From the NCBI RefSeq assembly GCF_002736105.1, contig NZ_CP024123.1:112001-176000 (forward strand): a stretch of 64,000 nt of DNA, in the 5' to 3' direction. The notes under the pieces were generated by a model that saw nothing but the letters and a program-made list of their open reading frames with translations, did not search any database and was not told where the DNA came from. The number at the start of each line of letters is the position of its first letter. Position 1 is the first letter of the stretch. A program made the translations under genes and the position numbers. Of this stretch, positions 36,302 through 47,089 are shown one piece after another. This DNA is from Solibacillus sp. R5-41. Its GTDB lineage: Bacteria > Bacillota > Bacilli > Bacillales_A > Planococcaceae.

Positions 36302-38011
36302 TTGAGTAAAGGAAAGATTTTTGTAGTGGGGTTTGGTCCTGGAGACCGAGAACATATTACAAAAAGAGCCGTCGATGCATTACAGCAAAGTAATCATATT
36401 ATGGGTTATAAAACTTATGTAGATTTAATTCGCCATTTAGTAACAGCACAAACAATTGTCAGTACGGGTATGACCGAAGAGGTGTCGCGAGCGCAAGATG
36501 CTGTTAAACAGGCAGAGGCAGGAAATATCGTTGCGGTAATTTCGAGTGGTGATGCGGGCGTATATGGAATGGCTGGTTTAGTGTATGAAGTTTTAATTGA
36601 AAAGGGTTGGACCGAAGCAACAGGTATTGAGGTAGAGGTTGTACCGGGAATTTCAGCGATTAACTCCTGTGCGAGCTTACTAGGTGCACCAGTTATGCAT
36701 GACTCTTGTACGATTAGTTTAAGTGACCACTTAACACCATGGACAGTCATTGAAAAGCGTATTGAAGCGGCGGCGATGGCGGATTTTGTAATAGCGTTCT
36801 ATAATCCAAAATCAGGGCGGAGAACACGTCAAATTGCAGAAGCACAGCGAATTTTGCTGAAATATCGCTCTCCTGATACACCGGTAGGGCTGGTGAAAAG
36901 TGCTTATCGAGAAAGTCAAAATATCGTGTTAACGAATTTAGCGGAAATGTTAGATCATGACATTGGTATGTTAACGACAGTTGTAATTGGGAACTCATCC
37001 ACGTTCTTTTACGATAATAAAATTATTACACCACGTGGATATCAAAGAAAATATACGCTTGGTGATGAAAAACAAGTTTGGAAACCGCATCAACGTTTGA
37101 AAAAAGAAGCAGAACCATGGGCGCTTGATCAAGAAACAGGAGAAGCGCAATCCGGCTATGAAAAAATAGAGGCAATTAAAGCAGGACAAAGCCCCAAAAT
37201 AGTGTCTTTGAAAGAAGTAAGTGTAACTACTGTAGAACCAGTGCCAACAAAACTCCAACAACCTACAGCGGAAAAGTCAGCGCTTGAGATGGCAAGAATG
37301 GCATTAGCTTGTATATCAAACGAACCTGAGAAAACGGATTTTTTAGTACAGCAAGCAATCGAATCGATTTTTGAATTTGCCGTTTCACCAGGGGTAGCGA
37401 ATAAAATGATTACACCAAAGCAAATGAAGGTACTTGCTGAAGTGGTTGGGGAAAATGGAACGCTAGAATATACACCAGATCATCGCTTTCATGTAAAAAT
37501 CCCTACTGAAGCACCAGAAAAAATTGTTGGAATATTACGTGAAACTGGATTGTACGTGCTACCTATGGGGGATGTATTAAACATAAAAGCATGTGATTTT
37601 TGTTATGGAGAGAAAGCAGAATCTATTCCATATGCTGAGGAAATTATGGATACGCTTGCCGGTTTGAAGCTACCAAAGGAACTTCATGTTGGTTTTAATG
37701 GCTGTGGAATGGCTTGTTATCGCGCAGTTTTTGATGATATTGGAATTGTGTATCGTAAAAAGAAATTTGATTTATTTATTGGTGCCAAGCCAGTCGGTCG
37801 AACGGCACATGCAGCACAGCCAGTAGCAGAGGGATTAGAGCCAGATGAACTAATACCGTTATTAACGAAAATTGTTGAGGAATATAAAGAGCATGCACAT
37901 CCAAACGAGCGCTTCTTTAAATACTTTAAACGCGTGAAGAAAATTGCCCATTTCACATACCAAGATATGAGCTGCAAAATTAAAGTAGAAGAAGCACCAT
38001 GTGGAGATTAG
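36302..38011 (+). CDS. cbiH60: Cobalt-factor III C17-methyltransferase with C-terminal Fe-S domain (CbiH60)
   Basis: 569 residues, about twice the size of plain CbiH. Residues 1-245 are a tetrapyrrole methyltransferase (VVGFGPGDREH, GDAGVYGMAG, VVPGISAINS) that methylates C17 and contracts the ring. After a variable linker, residues ~325-569 are a nitrite/sulfite-reductase-like Fe-S domain with Cys431/Cys434 and Cys468/Cys472 (NGCGMAC). This matches Bacillus megaterium CbiH60, where the cluster assists ring contraction. TTG start with GGAGGGG upstream. First gene of the 14-gene operon. Confidence 0.95.
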   Translation: MSKGKIFVVGFGPGDREHITKRAVDALQQSNHIMGYKTYVDLIRHLVTAQTIVSTGMTEEVSRAQDAVKQAEAGNIVAVISSGDAGVYGMAGLVYEVLIEKGWTEATGIEVEVVPGISAINSCASLLGAPVMHDSCTISLSDHLTPWTVIEKRIEAAAMADFVIAFYNPKSGRRTRQIAEAQRILLKYRSPDTPVGLVKSAYRESQNIVLTNLAEMLDHDIGMLTTVVIGNSSTFFYDNKIITPRGYQRKYTLGDEKQVWKPHQRLKKEAEPWALDQETGEAQSGYEKIEAIKAGQSPKIVSLKEVSVTTVEPVPTKLQQPTAEKSALEMARMALACISNEPEKTDFLVQQAIESIFEFAVSPGVANKMITPKQMKVLAEVVGENGTLEYTPDHRFHVKIPTEAPEKIVGILRETGLYVLPMGDVLNIKACDFCYGEKAESIPYAEEIMDTLAGLKLPKELHVGFNGCGMACYRAVFDDIGIVYRKKKFDLFIGAKPVGRTAHAAQPVAEGLEPDELIPLLTKIVEEYKEHAHPNERFFKYFKRVKKIAHFTYQDMSCKIKVEEAPCGD

Positions 38012-38021
38012 GAGGAGTGGC

Positions 38022-38777
38022 ATGATTTTATTTTTAGCAGGGACGAGCGATGCACGTGAGCTTGCCATTGAGCTACAAAAAAAGGGGCATTCATTATTAG
38101 CAACAGTCGTGACAGATTCAGCAGCAAATAGCTTGAAAGAATCTGGTATTGCCTATCATGTAGGGCGTCTTTCAATCGAAGAGATGGCGGCGATCGTTCA
38201 TGAAAAGGGTGTCACAACGATTATTGATGCGAGTCATCCTTATGCGGAGGAAGCGTCAAAAACAGCAATGGCCGCAGCAGAGCAATGTAAGTTAACTTAT
38301 ATTCGTTACGAACGCCCACAACAACAATATGTTCATCCGCTAATAGCTGAAGTGGAAACATATGAAGAGGCGGCACTTATTGCGCGTGAGCATAAAGGAA
38401 CCGTGATGTTGACGACAGGTAGTAAAACACTTGCCACATTCACGAAGCACTTGTTAATTGACTCCATCCGTTTAGTTTGTCGCATGCTACCAAACAAAGA
38501 AAATATGGAGAAGTGCGATTTATTAGGCGTTAAGCAACGTGACATTATAGCTATTCAAGGCCCATTTTCAAAAGAGTTAAATACAGCGTTGTACCTTCAA
38601 TATGAGACAACACTTGTTATTACAAAAGAAAGTGGAAAAGTCGGTTCTGTTGATGAAAAGATGGATGCTGCATTGGAATTAAATATTCCGGTAATTTTAA
38701 TTAAACGACCAAAAATCACTTATATAAATCAATGTTCTACATTTGAAGAAGTATTTCAAACACTTGGAGGAATTTAA
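38022..38777 (+). CDS. cbiJ: Cobalt-precorrin-6A reductase
   Basis: 251 residues of the CbiJ/CobK family, reducing cobalt-precorrin-6A to 6B with NADH. It starts ILFLAGTSDARELA and has IDASHPYAEEAS and the mid-region TTGSKTLATF. AGGAGGAG precedes ATG 38022, 10 nt after cbiH60. Confidence 0.94.
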   Translation: MILFLAGTSDARELAIELQKKGHSLLATVVTDSAANSLKESGIAYHVGRLSIEEMAAIVHEKGVTTIIDASHPYAEEASKTAMAAAEQCKLTYIRYERPQQQYVHPLIAEVETYEEAALIAREHKGTVMLTTGSKTLATFTKHLLIDSIRLVCRMLPNKENMEKCDLLGVKQRDIIAIQGPFSKELNTALYLQYETTLVITKESGKVGSVDEKMDAALELNIPVILIKRPKITYINQCSTFEEVFQTLGGI

Positions 38778-38778
38778 A

Positions 38779-39453
38779 ATGGCAAATATGAACTTTAATA
38801 TGGATTTCGTACCTTTAACGGTAGACCCAGATAAAATTTACGATTACAGCTTTGCAATTATTAAAGAAGAGATGGGCGAGCACAACTTTACAGACGAGCA
38901 ATGGTTAGTTGTAAGACGTGTAATTCATGCATCAGCAGACTTTGAATTAGGGCGCAGCATGATTTTTACAGACGGTGCAATAGAGGCAGGGATTCAATCC
39001 ATTTTAGCAGGTCGTCATGTTGTTGCAGATGTACAAATGATTGAAAGTGGCTCTGGGCGTAAACGATTCCAAAAACATGGTGGAGATTTACATTGTTACA
39101 TCGCGGATGAGGATGTTTCAAAAGAAGCGAAATCAATTGGCACGACGCGCGCAATTATATCCATGCAAAAAGCAACGAAATTACAAGAAGGCGGTATTTA
39201 TGCCATTGGTAACGCGCCGACTGCACTTCTAGAGTTAATTCGTTTAATTAAAGAAGGGTTAGCAAAGCCAGATTTAATTATCGGTATGCCAGTAGGTTTT
39301 GTATCGGCAGCGGAATCGAAAGCGGAGTTAGCGATATTAGAAGGCATTCCATTCATTACAAATGTAGGACGTAAAGGTGGCAGTACGGTGACTGTAGCAG
39401 CATTAAACGCTATCTCGATTATGGCTGATGAACGAGCAAAGCAAACGAAATAA
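38779..39453 (+). CDS. cbiC: Cobalt-precorrin-8 methylmutase
   Basis: 224 residues. CbiC moves the C11 methyl to C12, giving cobyrinic acid. Landmarks are VVRRVIHASADFELG (catalytic His), DVQMIESG and GMPVGFVSAAESK. GGAGG lies before ATG 38779, one base after the cbiJ stop. The cbiD gene overlaps its last 26 nt. Confidence 0.96.
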   Translation: MANMNFNMDFVPLTVDPDKIYDYSFAIIKEEMGEHNFTDEQWLVVRRVIHASADFELGRSMIFTDGAIEAGIQSILAGRHVVADVQMIESGSGRKRFQKHGGDLHCYIADEDVSKEAKSIGTTRAIISMQKATKLQEGGIYAIGNAPTALLELIRLIKEGLAKPDLIIGMPVGFVSAAESKAELAILEGIPFITNVGRKGGSTVTVAALNAISIMADERAKQTK

Positions 39454-40564
39454 AAAAGACCCGTCACAAATGCGTCATGGTTACACAACAGGTGCGTGTG
39501 CTACAGCAATGACCAAGGCAGCCTTACAAGCTGTTGTGACTGGTCAAGTTCCTGATGAGGTCACGATTTATTTACCAGTGGGGCAATTTGCGACATTTAA
39601 GGTGGAAACGAGTGAAATCCAAGGCGATGCCATCATGTGTGAAACGATTAAAGATGCTGGGGACGACCCAGATGCAACACATAAAGCACGCATACAAAGT
39701 ACGGTACGGTTAACGGACGTTCCGGGAATACATTTAGACGGAGGTTTAGGTGTAGGGCGTGTAACAAAGGCTGGTTTGCCAGTACCGGTCGGACAGGCAG
39801 CGATCAATCCCGTACCACGTAAGATGATTGCAGGTGTCGTTCAAGAAGCCATGGATGCATACGCGCTAGAACAAGGCGTTGAAGTAATTATTTCAGTACC
39901 AGATGGCGAAGAAATCGCCAAAAAAACATTGAATGGACGTTTAGGTATTCTTGGTGGCATTTCAATATTAGGTACACGTGGTACGGTCGTTCCATTTTCA
40001 AGCTCAGCCTATATGGCGAGTATTGTTCAGGCGCTGAATGTTGCGAAGGAAGCAGGGTGCGACCATGTTGTGATAACGACTGGCGGACGTAGTGAAAAAT
40101 ATGCCATGAAACAATATCCAGATTTACCGGAGGAATCCTTCATTGAGATGGGGGATTTCGTTGGGTTCACATTGAAGCATATTTCACGTAAGAAATTCGC
40201 AAAAGTATCGCTCGTTGGTATGATGGGTAAATTTTCGAAAGTTGCGCAAGGCGTTATGATGGTCCATTCGAAAAGTGCACCTATTAGCTTCGAGTTTCTA
40301 GCAAGTATTGCACAAAGACAAGGTGTTGAAGAACCATTATTAAGTGAGATTTTGACAGCAAATACAGCTTCTCAAGTAGGTGAGATTCTACAAGGGAATG
40401 AAGCGTTTTTTGAAGCCCTCTGTAAAAACTGTTGCTACTATGCATTAGCACATATGAATACACAAATTAGTGTGTCAACAAGTCTGTATGCCATGAACGG
40501 AGATTGTTTAGGAAAGGCTGAGAATATTGAAAAATTGCATGAAGATGATTGGTATAGGGGATAA
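39428..40564 (+). CDS. cbiD: Cobalt-precorrin-5B C1-methyltransferase
   Basis: 378 residues of the CbiD family, not related in sequence to the other methyltransferases. The family start [17 protein letters not shown] is clear, as are [19 protein letters not shown] and the late [11 protein letters not shown]. The start at 39428 overlaps cbiC by 26 nt without a strong ribosome site; an internal ATG at 39470 is the alternative. Confidence 0.94.
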   Translation: MNEQSKRNKKDPSQMRHGYTTGACATAMTKAALQAVVTGQVPDEVTIYLPVGQFATFKVETSEIQGDAIMCETIKDAGDDPDATHKARIQSTVRLTDVPGIHLDGGLGVGRVTKAGLPVPVGQAAINPVPRKMIAGVVQEAMDAYALEQGVEVIISVPDGEEIAKKTLNGRLGILGGISILGTRGTVVPFSSSAYMASIVQALNVAKEAGCDHVVITTGGRSEKYAMKQYPDLPEESFIEMGDFVGFTLKHISRKKFAKVSLVGMMGKFSKVAQGVMMVHSKSAPISFEFLASIAQRQGVEEPLLSEILTANTASQVGEILQGNEAFFEALCKNCCYYALAHMNTQISVSTSLYAMNGDCLGKAENIEKLHEDDWYRG

Positions 40565-41735
40565 CGGCGTAAATGGTTTATTGCCACAATATATTGCCTG
40601 GATTAATAACTGTGATGTTTTAGTTGGAGGAGAACGCCATTTATCATTCTTCCCAAACTTCAATAAAGATAAGAAAATTATTAAAGGCGGTTTGTCAAAG
40701 CTTGTTGATGAATTACAACAGGAAACACGCAATGTTGTAATTTTAGTGTCGGGTGACCCGTTATTTTTTGGACTAGGTGGTGTGTTAGCGAAAAAACTAC
40801 CATTAGAAATTTACCCGCATACAAGCTCTGTACAGCTAGCCTTTTCAAAAATGCAGGAAAGCTGGCAGGATGCTTACATCGTTAGTTTACATGGACGTTC
40901 GATAAAAGGCTTTGCTCAAAAAATCGATGGCCGAAAAAAGGTTGTGATTTTGACGGATGACAACAATACGCCACAAGCGATTGCTACGTATTTGAAACAA
41001 TACGGTATGACGGAATACGAATCATTTGTCGCTGAAAATTTAGAAGGGGAAAATGAGTGCTGTCGTTTTATGACATTAGATGAAATGGAACAGGCTAGTT
41101 TTTCTCCTTTAAATGTTGTGATATTAAAACAATGTCAACCAGTTAAGCGTAGTGCAATTGGTATTGCAGATGAAGCATTCCATCAACGAAAGCCAGAAAA
41201 AGGCTTAATTACGAAAAAAGAAATTCGAGTACTTTGTTTGCAAGAGCTACAGCTTCAAGAAGATAGCATTATGTGGGATATCGGTACATGTACAGGTTCA
41301 GTTGCGATAGAAGCCGCTAAAATTGCCCGTGAAGGCGCAGTATTTGCCATTGAAAAAAATGAGGGCGACTTAGAAAACTGTTTACTCAATCAAGCGAAGC
41401 ATCGAACAGATTTAACCGCGATTCTTGGTAAAGCACCCGAGCGTTTAGATGAATTTCCAAACCCTAATGCTATTTTTATCGGTGGTAATGGCGGTAATAT
41501 GGAAAATTTATTAGAAATTTGTATTACACGCTTATTACCAGGTGGTCGATTAGTAATGAATATCGCCACGATTGAAAATTTAGCTGATGCGATGAAGTAT
41601 CTGAAAAATTTAGGCTGCAACGTAACGGTTTTACAAGCTCAAATTTCAAGGAGTAAACCGATTTTGAATTTAACACGTTTTGAACCATTAAACCCAATTT
41701 TTATTGTGACTGCACAGAAAGGAACAGACAAATGA
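40539..41735 (+). CDS. cbiET: CbiE-CbiT fusion: C5 and C15 methyltransferase/decarboxylase
   Basis: About 398 residues. The N-terminal half (1-190) is a CbiE-type methyltransferase starting [14 protein letters not shown] with [11 protein letters not shown]. The C-terminal half (about 205-398) is CbiT, with the SAM loop [17 protein letters not shown]. It methylates C5 and C15 and removes the C12 acetate carboxyl. The start overlaps cbiD; 40539 (ATG) is preferred over the TTG at 40527, but ATG 40545 is possible. Confidence 0.94.
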   Translation: MKMIGIGDNGVNGLLPQYIAWINNCDVLVGGERHLSFFPNFNKDKKIIKGGLSKLVDELQQETRNVVILVSGDPLFFGLGGVLAKKLPLEIYPHTSSVQLAFSKMQESWQDAYIVSLHGRSIKGFAQKIDGRKKVVILTDDNNTPQAIATYLKQYGMTEYESFVAENLEGENECCRFMTLDEMEQASFSPLNVVILKQCQPVKRSAIGIADEAFHQRKPEKGLITKKEIRVLCLQELQLQEDSIMWDIGTCTGSVAIEAAKIAREGAVFAIEKNEGDLENCLLNQAKHRTDLTAILGKAPERLDEFPNPNAIFIGGNGGNMENLLEICITRLLPGGRLVMNIATIENLADAMKYLKNLGCNVTVLQAQISRSKPILNLTRFEPLNPIFIVTAQKGTDK

Positions 41736-42436
41736 CATTAGGTATTTTATATGGATTAGGCGTTGGCCCTGGAGATCCAGAATTAATTACAGTAAAAGCT
41801 TTCCGAAAATTACAGGAGTGCCCTGTTATTGCCTACCCGAAGAAATTAAAGGGTAGCAAATCATATGCACATCGTATTGTTGAAGAATACATTAACCCAG
41901 CAGAAAAAAATATGCTTGGCCTTGTATTTCCAATGACAAAAGATGAAGAAACATTAAATATTGAGTGGGCAAAGTCGGTAGAGGCGATCTATACATATTT
42001 AGAACAGGGGCAAGATGTTGCATTCGTTACAGAAGGTGACCCAATGTTGTTCAGTACATTTATTCACTTAATGAAGCTGATGAAGGAAACGCACCCTAAT
42101 GTTCAAATGGAAACAGTAGCAGGTATTTCATCATTTAACGGCTCAGCGAATCGTCTAGGTATTCCACTTGCAGATGGTAACGACCGTGTAGCAATGATTC
42201 CAGCAACGGAGGACATGGGTGAAATGCGTCGCGTACTAGAAACGCATGATGCTGTCGTGTTTATTAAAGTAGCGAAAGTTTTAGAAGACATGCTCGATTT
42301 ATTAGAGGATATGAATTTACTTTATGGCACACACGTCGTGACAAAAGTAACATCCGATGAAGAAATTATTTGGGATGTTGAAGAGTTACGTGGTACAGAA
42401 CTAAATTATTTATCTTGTATGGTGGTGCGTAAATAA
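41732..42436 (+). CDS. cbiL: Cobalt-factor II C20-methyltransferase
   Basis: 234 residues. The tetrapyrrole methyltransferase start [16 protein letters not shown] and the CbiL/CobI-type [28 protein letters not shown] and [11 protein letters not shown] identify C20 methylation. ATGA overlap with cbiET. Confidence 0.96.
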   Translation: MTLGILYGLGVGPGDPELITVKAFRKLQECPVIAYPKKLKGSKSYAHRIVEEYINPAEKNMLGLVFPMTKDEETLNIEWAKSVEAIYTYLEQGQDVAFVTEGDPMLFSTFIHLMKLMKETHPNVQMETVAGISSFNGSANRLGIPLADGNDRVAMIPATEDMGEMRRVLETHDAVVFIKVAKVLEDMLDLLEDMNLLYGTHVVTKVTSDEEIIWDVEELRGTELNYLSCMVVRK

Positions 42437-43218
42437 TGAAAAAAATATGGATTATTGGTGCAGGTCCTGGTGACCCAGATTTGATCACGGTAAAAGGATT
42501 AAAATTGTTACAAACAGCTGATGTCGTCATGTATACAGATTCATTAGTAAGTGAAAAGTTAGTAGCTGAAGCGCATCCGGATGCAGAGATTATTCGTACA
42601 GCGGGCATGCATTTAGAAGAAATGGTGAATTGCATTGTTGAACGTGTAAATGCCGGAAAAGAAGTAGTTCGTTTACATACGGGAGACCCAGCAATGTACG
42701 GTGCAACGATGGAACAAGTGGCACTTTTAAAGCAACATGATATTGGCTATGAAGTTGTGCCAGGTGTCAGTTCAGTATTTGCAGCAGCAGCAGCAGTTGG
42801 CGCGGAGCTAACAATACCAGACTTAACACAAACATTAATTTTAACACGAGCAGAAGGAAGAACGCCTGTACCTGACCGTGAAAAACTACAAGCACTTGCA
42901 AGTCATCACTGTACAATTGCAATGTTTTTAAGTGCAACGTTAACGAAAAAGATTATGAAGGAATTACAAGCTGCTGGTTGGGCAGATGATACACCAATTG
43001 CGGTTGTACAACGTGCTTCTTGGCCAGACCAAAAAATTGTTCGTACAACATTGTCACAACTGGATGAAGCGATGCGTACAAACGGCATTCGCAAACATGC
43101 AATGATTTTAGCTGGTTGGGCGCTTGATCCTAACATTCACGAAAAAGATTATCGTTCGAAATTATATGATAAAACATTTACACATGGTTTCCGTAAAGGT
43201 GTGAAGGAAGATGATTAG
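42436..43218 (+). CDS. cbiF: Cobalt-precorrin-4 C11-methyltransferase
   Basis: 260 residues: IIGAGPGDPDLITVKGL, RLHTGDPAMYGATMEQ and EVVPGVSSVFAAAAA are diagnostic of CbiF/CobM. It starts one base into the cbiL stop and overlaps cbiG by 8 nt. Confidence 0.96.
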   Translation: MKKIWIIGAGPGDPDLITVKGLKLLQTADVVMYTDSLVSEKLVAEAHPDAEIIRTAGMHLEEMVNCIVERVNAGKEVVRLHTGDPAMYGATMEQVALLKQHDIGYEVVPGVSSVFAAAAAVGAELTIPDLTQTLILTRAEGRTPVPDREKLQALASHHCTIAMFLSATLTKKIMKELQAAGWADDTPIAVVQRASWPDQKIVRTTLSQLDEAMRTNGIRKHAMILAGWALDPNIHEKDYRSKLYDKTFTHGFRKGVKEDD

Positions 43219-44350
43219 CTTACAAGAAGGTGTCATTCCAAAAGTGGATAAACGTAAGCCATATGCCCTTGTGTCTATTACAAAACATGGCGTGGAAAAT
43301 GCTCGTAACTATGCTGAAAAATTCCCATATGTAGACCTTTATTACATGAAGAAATTTGAGCGTGGAGACGAATCAACGCGTCATATTCAATTGTTTGATG
43401 GGACGGTTCGTTTATTATTACCGGCACTTTTCCAACAGTATAAAGCGGTTATTTGTATTATTTCACTCGGTGCGGTCGTACGAATGATTGCACCGCTTCT
43501 AGTAGACAAAAAGCAAGATCCAGCTGTGTTAACGGTTGATGATAAAGGGGAGTATGTCGTAAGCGTACTTTCTGGACATATTGGCGGTGCAAATGCATTA
43601 ACACATGAGTTTGCTAAGGCAATTGGTGCACAACCTGTTATTACAACTGCTTCAGACGTTCAAAAAACGATTCCTGTTGATTTATTTGGTGCAAAATTTG
43701 GTTGGATTTGGGATTCAGAAGATAAGCTTACTCCAGTAAGTGCCTCCGTTGTCAATGAAGAGCATGTGGCCATCGTGCAGGAAACAGGAGAAAAAAACTG
43801 GTGGATGCACGACACACCGATGCCTGAAACGTTAAAGCTATATCCTACAACGGAAGAAGTGCTTGCAGTAAAACCACATGCGACATTACTCATTACTGAT
43901 CGCCTTATTGAACCGCATGAAGAAGCACTTCTACAAAATGGTGTCATTTACCGACCTAAGTCACTTGTATTAGGAATGGGATGTAATAGAGGTACATCAG
44001 CAGAGGAAATTGAGGAGCTCATTGACGAAACGTTAGTCGAGCTAAAGCTGAGTAAAAAAAGCGTGAAAGCTATTGCGACAATCGACCTTAAAAAGGATGA
44101 AGAAGGCTTTTTACAAGTGGCGGCTAAAAATAATTGGGCGTTTATTACGTATACGCCGGCACAGTTAAATGAAATGCCATTAAAAAATCCTTCTGAAAAA
44201 GTATTTAATTATACAGGTGCTTACGGTGTATGTGAACCAGCCGCACTGAGGTATGCGAAGACGAACGATTGGTTGCTAGAGAAAAAGAAAGGTAGTAATG
44301 CAACAATTTCGGTTGCACGGATTTCTTTTGATGAGGAGGGTACGCAATGA
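43211..44350 (+). CDS. cbiG: Cobalt-precorrin-5A hydrolase
   Basis: 379 residues. CbiG opens the delta-lactone and releases the C20 two-carbon unit as acetaldehyde. The core region IISLGAVVRMIAPLL and SVLSGHIGGANALTHEFA plus the C-terminal LGMGCNRGTSAEEI are family hallmarks. GAGGAGGG precedes the next gene inside its end. Confidence 0.95.
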   Translation: MISLQEGVIPKVDKRKPYALVSITKHGVENARNYAEKFPYVDLYYMKKFERGDESTRHIQLFDGTVRLLLPALFQQYKAVICIISLGAVVRMIAPLLVDKKQDPAVLTVDDKGEYVVSVLSGHIGGANALTHEFAKAIGAQPVITTASDVQKTIPVDLFGAKFGWIWDSEDKLTPVSASVVNEEHVAIVQETGEKNWWMHDTPMPETLKLYPTTEEVLAVKPHATLLITDRLIEPHEEALLQNGVIYRPKSLVLGMGCNRGTSAEEIEELIDETLVELKLSKKSVKAIATIDLKKDEEGFLQVAAKNNWAFITYTPAQLNEMPLKNPSEKVFNYTGAYGVCEPAALRYAKTNDWLLEKKKGSNATISVARISFDEEGTQ

Positions 44351-45705
44351 ATCGATTTGTTTTAGCAGGTACGGGGAGTGGCGTTGGTAAAACAACGTTC
44401 ACAATCGGTATTATGCGTGCGCTTATGAAAAGAGGACTATCCGTGCAAGGGTTTAAATGCGGACCAGATTATATCGACCCGACGTATCATACAGCCGTAA
44501 CGAAAAGACCTTCTCGAAATATTGATAGCTTTATGATGGCACATGATGTTGTTCGTGATATTGTTGCACGCGCTAGCCGTGATACGGATGTCAGTATTAT
44601 TGAAGGGGTTATGGGATTTTATGACGGAAAATCGCCATTATCTAATGAAGGTTCAGCTGCGCATATTAGCGAGCTAACAAACAGCCCGGTTATTTTAATT
44701 GTAAACGCAGCAAGTATGGCACGTAGTGTGGCTGCCATTGTAAAAGGATTTCAAATGCTTGATGACAATGCCGATATTGTCGGAGTTATCGTCAATCAAC
44801 TAGGCAGCAAAAATCATTACGATATCGTCAAAACAGCGATTGAAGCGGAATGTCATATACCAGTAATTGGCTATTTACTAAAAGGGGCAGTTCCAACGAT
44901 GCCAAGTCGTCATTTAGGGCTTGTACCCGCCATTGAACGTGGTGATTTAGATGATTATTTCGATGAGTTAGCAAATGCAATAGAAGCTACAGTGGATCTC
45001 GATTTATTGCTGGATATAACGAAAGCTCCAGCTATTACGGTCGAAGCAACTATTTTTGAACAGCAACCGAATCGACAACTTGTACATATTGCCGTAGCAA
45101 AAGATGCGGCCTTTAACTTTTATTACGAGGAAAATTTAGTACTTTTACGAGCGTATGGGGCAGAGTTACACTTCTTTTCACCATTAAATAATGAGCAAGT
45201 TCCATCGCAAGTACAAGGTGTGTATATTGGTGGTGGTTTCCCGGAGGAGTTTGCGGAAAAGCTAAGTAAAAACACAGCTTCGAAAGAATCGATCCGTGCT
45301 GCGATTGAGCGAGGGTTGCCGACTTTAGCGGAATGTGGCGGTTACATGTATTTAACGGAAAGCATTACAAATCGTGCAGGTGAAACGTATGAAATGCTCG
45401 GTATTATTGAAGGACACGTTAAAATGCAAGAGAAGTTAGCTGCACTAGGTTACCGTGAAATTACGGGTGTTCAAGGCAATTTTTTAATTCATGAGGATGA
45501 GCAAGCGAAAGGACATGAGTTCCATTATTCAACGTATGAAGGTGAGCATGCTACACCTGCATATTTTAGTAAAGGGCGTTTTAGAGCGCAGCAAGAAGGC
45601 TATTTAAGCGGTAATTTAGTAGCAGGTTATACACATTTCCATTTTGCTTCCAATCCAAAGCTTGTACAAAATTGGTTAGATAAATGTTTGGAGGTAAAGC
45701 GATGA
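44347..45705 (+). CDS. cbiA: Cobyrinate a,c-diamide synthase
   Basis: 452 residues. N-terminal P-loop LAGTGSGVGKTTFTIGIM; C-terminal glutaminase domain with nucleophile in LAECGGYMYL and His in THFHFASNP. Uses ATP and glutamine to amidate carboxyls a and c. ATGA overlap with cbiG. Confidence 0.96.
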   Translation: MNRFVLAGTGSGVGKTTFTIGIMRALMKRGLSVQGFKCGPDYIDPTYHTAVTKRPSRNIDSFMMAHDVVRDIVARASRDTDVSIIEGVMGFYDGKSPLSNEGSAAHISELTNSPVILIVNAASMARSVAAIVKGFQMLDDNADIVGVIVNQLGSKNHYDIVKTAIEAECHIPVIGYLLKGAVPTMPSRHLGLVPAIERGDLDDYFDELANAIEATVDLDLLLDITKAPAITVEATIFEQQPNRQLVHIAVAKDAAFNFYYEENLVLLRAYGAELHFFSPLNNEQVPSQVQGVYIGGGFPEEFAEKLSKNTASKESIRAAIERGLPTLAECGGYMYLTESITNRAGETYEMLGIIEGHVKMQEKLAALGYREITGVQGNFLIHEDEQAKGHEFHYSTYEGEHATPAYFSKGRFRAQQEGYLSGNLVAGYTHFHFASNPKLVQNWLDKCLEVKR

Positions 45706-46331
45706 GCTATTTTCCCATGTTATTAAATATTGAATATAAAACGGTTGTCGTAGTTGGTGGTGGACATGTTGCTCGTCAAAAGGTTGAAGCATTACTTCCT
45801 GCAAAAGCGAACGTCATTGTAGTTAGTCCTACGATTACGGCAGAACTTTTAGCTTATGTCGAATGCAAAGAGATTACGTGGAAGCAAAAAAAGTTTGAAC
45901 CAGCAGACTTGGATGATGCGGCATTAGTTTTTGCGGTGACAAATAATCAAGAAGTTAATGATGCAGTTGAAGAAGCGACGCAACATTGGCAATTACTTAG
46001 CCGTGCAGATGCAAAAGGACGTGTCGATTTTATTAATCCAGCTGTAGTACGACGTGGTGATTTTATAGTAACTGTCTCGACTTCAGGTGCAAGTCCAAGT
46101 TTAACTCGCCAAGTTAAAGTGCAATTAGCGGAACAGTATGGTCATTTTTACGAACAGTACGTCGCATTTTTAGGACAAGCTCGTCAACGTATTTTAGCAA
46201 CTTTTGATGGCGATGAAAAAGCACAATTATTAACACAATTATTAGAGCCACAGTTATTAGAATGGGTAAAGGAAGGGCGCCTAGATGAGTGTGAGGAGTG
46301 GCTACAACAACGATTAGGAGATTCACAATGA
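45702..46331 (+). CDS. sirC: Precorrin-2 dehydrogenase (SirC/CysG N-domain type)
   Basis: 209 residues. The NAD-binding loop VVVVGGGHVARQKVEALL and the downstream SRADAKGRVDFINPAVVRRG and VSTSGASPSLTR are typical. It oxidises precorrin-2 to sirohydrochlorin, which CbiX needs. ATGA overlap with cbiA. No chelatase domain fused. Confidence 0.94.
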   Translation: MSYFPMLLNIEYKTVVVVGGGHVARQKVEALLPAKANVIVVSPTITAELLAYVECKEITWKQKKFEPADLDDAALVFAVTNNQEVNDAVEEATQHWQLLSRADAKGRVDFINPAVVRRGDFIVTVSTSGASPSLTRQVKVQLAEQYGHFYEQYVAFLGQARQRILATFDGDEKAQLLTQLLEPQLLEWVKEGRLDECEEWLQQRLGDSQ

Positions 46332-47089
46332 GCGCAAAAGTATTTATTGTTGGAGCTGGACCAGGAGACCCAAAACTTTTAACGATACGAGGTCTTGAAT
46401 GTATACAGCAAGCCGATGTCATTTTATATGACCGTTTAGTAAATCCTGTATTACTTGAACATGCAAAAGAAACCGTAGAATTGATTTATTGCGGTAAAGA
46501 ACCTGGAAAGCACGGCTTAATCCAAGATGAAATTCATCGTGTATTAGTTGAAAAAGCATTAGCAGGGCATACAGTTTTACGTCTAAAAGGTGGAGATCCA
46601 TTTGTGTTTGGACGTGGTGCAGAAGAAGCAGCTGTATTACGCGAGGAAAATATTGACTATGAAATTGTCCCAGGTATTACAGCAGGTATAGCAGCACCGG
46701 CCTATGCAGGAATCCCTGTAACGCACCGCGACTATGCGACAAGTTTTGCTATTGTGACCGGCCACGGACGTGCAGAAAAAGGAAAAGACTTTTTAAATTG
46801 GGGCGCACTTAGCCATATTGATACAGTCGCTTTCTATATGAGTGTTGGTAACATTGAGCACATTACGGCCCGTTTAATCGAGCATGGGAAACGAAGTGAA
46901 ACACCAGTAGCGGTAATTGAATGGGGAACAACGGACAAACAGCGAACAATTATTGGCACTTTAGAAACCATTTCCAAACAAATTGAGCAGGAAGTGATTC
47001 AAAATCCATCGATGATTTTAGTTGGGGATGTTGTAAACGTGCGTAAGGATATCGCTTGGTTCAATGAAAAGGAGTACGAAACATGTTAA
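46328..47089 (+). CDS. cobA: Uroporphyrinogen-III C-methyltransferase
   Basis: 253 residues. IVGAGPGDPKLLTIRGL, LKGGDPFVFGRGAEEA, VPGITAGIAAPAYAGIPVTHR and TGH identify the enzyme that methylates C2 and C7 to give precorrin-2. GGAGATT before ATG 46328, overlapping the sirC stop. Confidence 0.97.
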   Translation: MSAKVFIVGAGPGDPKLLTIRGLECIQQADVILYDRLVNPVLLEHAKETVELIYCGKEPGKHGLIQDEIHRVLVEKALAGHTVLRLKGGDPFVFGRGAEEAAVLREENIDYEIVPGITAGIAAPAYAGIPVTHRDYATSFAIVTGHGRAEKGKDFLNWGALSHIDTVAFYMSVGNIEHITARLIEHGKRSETPVAVIEWGTTDKQRTIIGTLETISKQIEQEVIQNPSMILVGDVVNVRKDIAWFNEKEYETC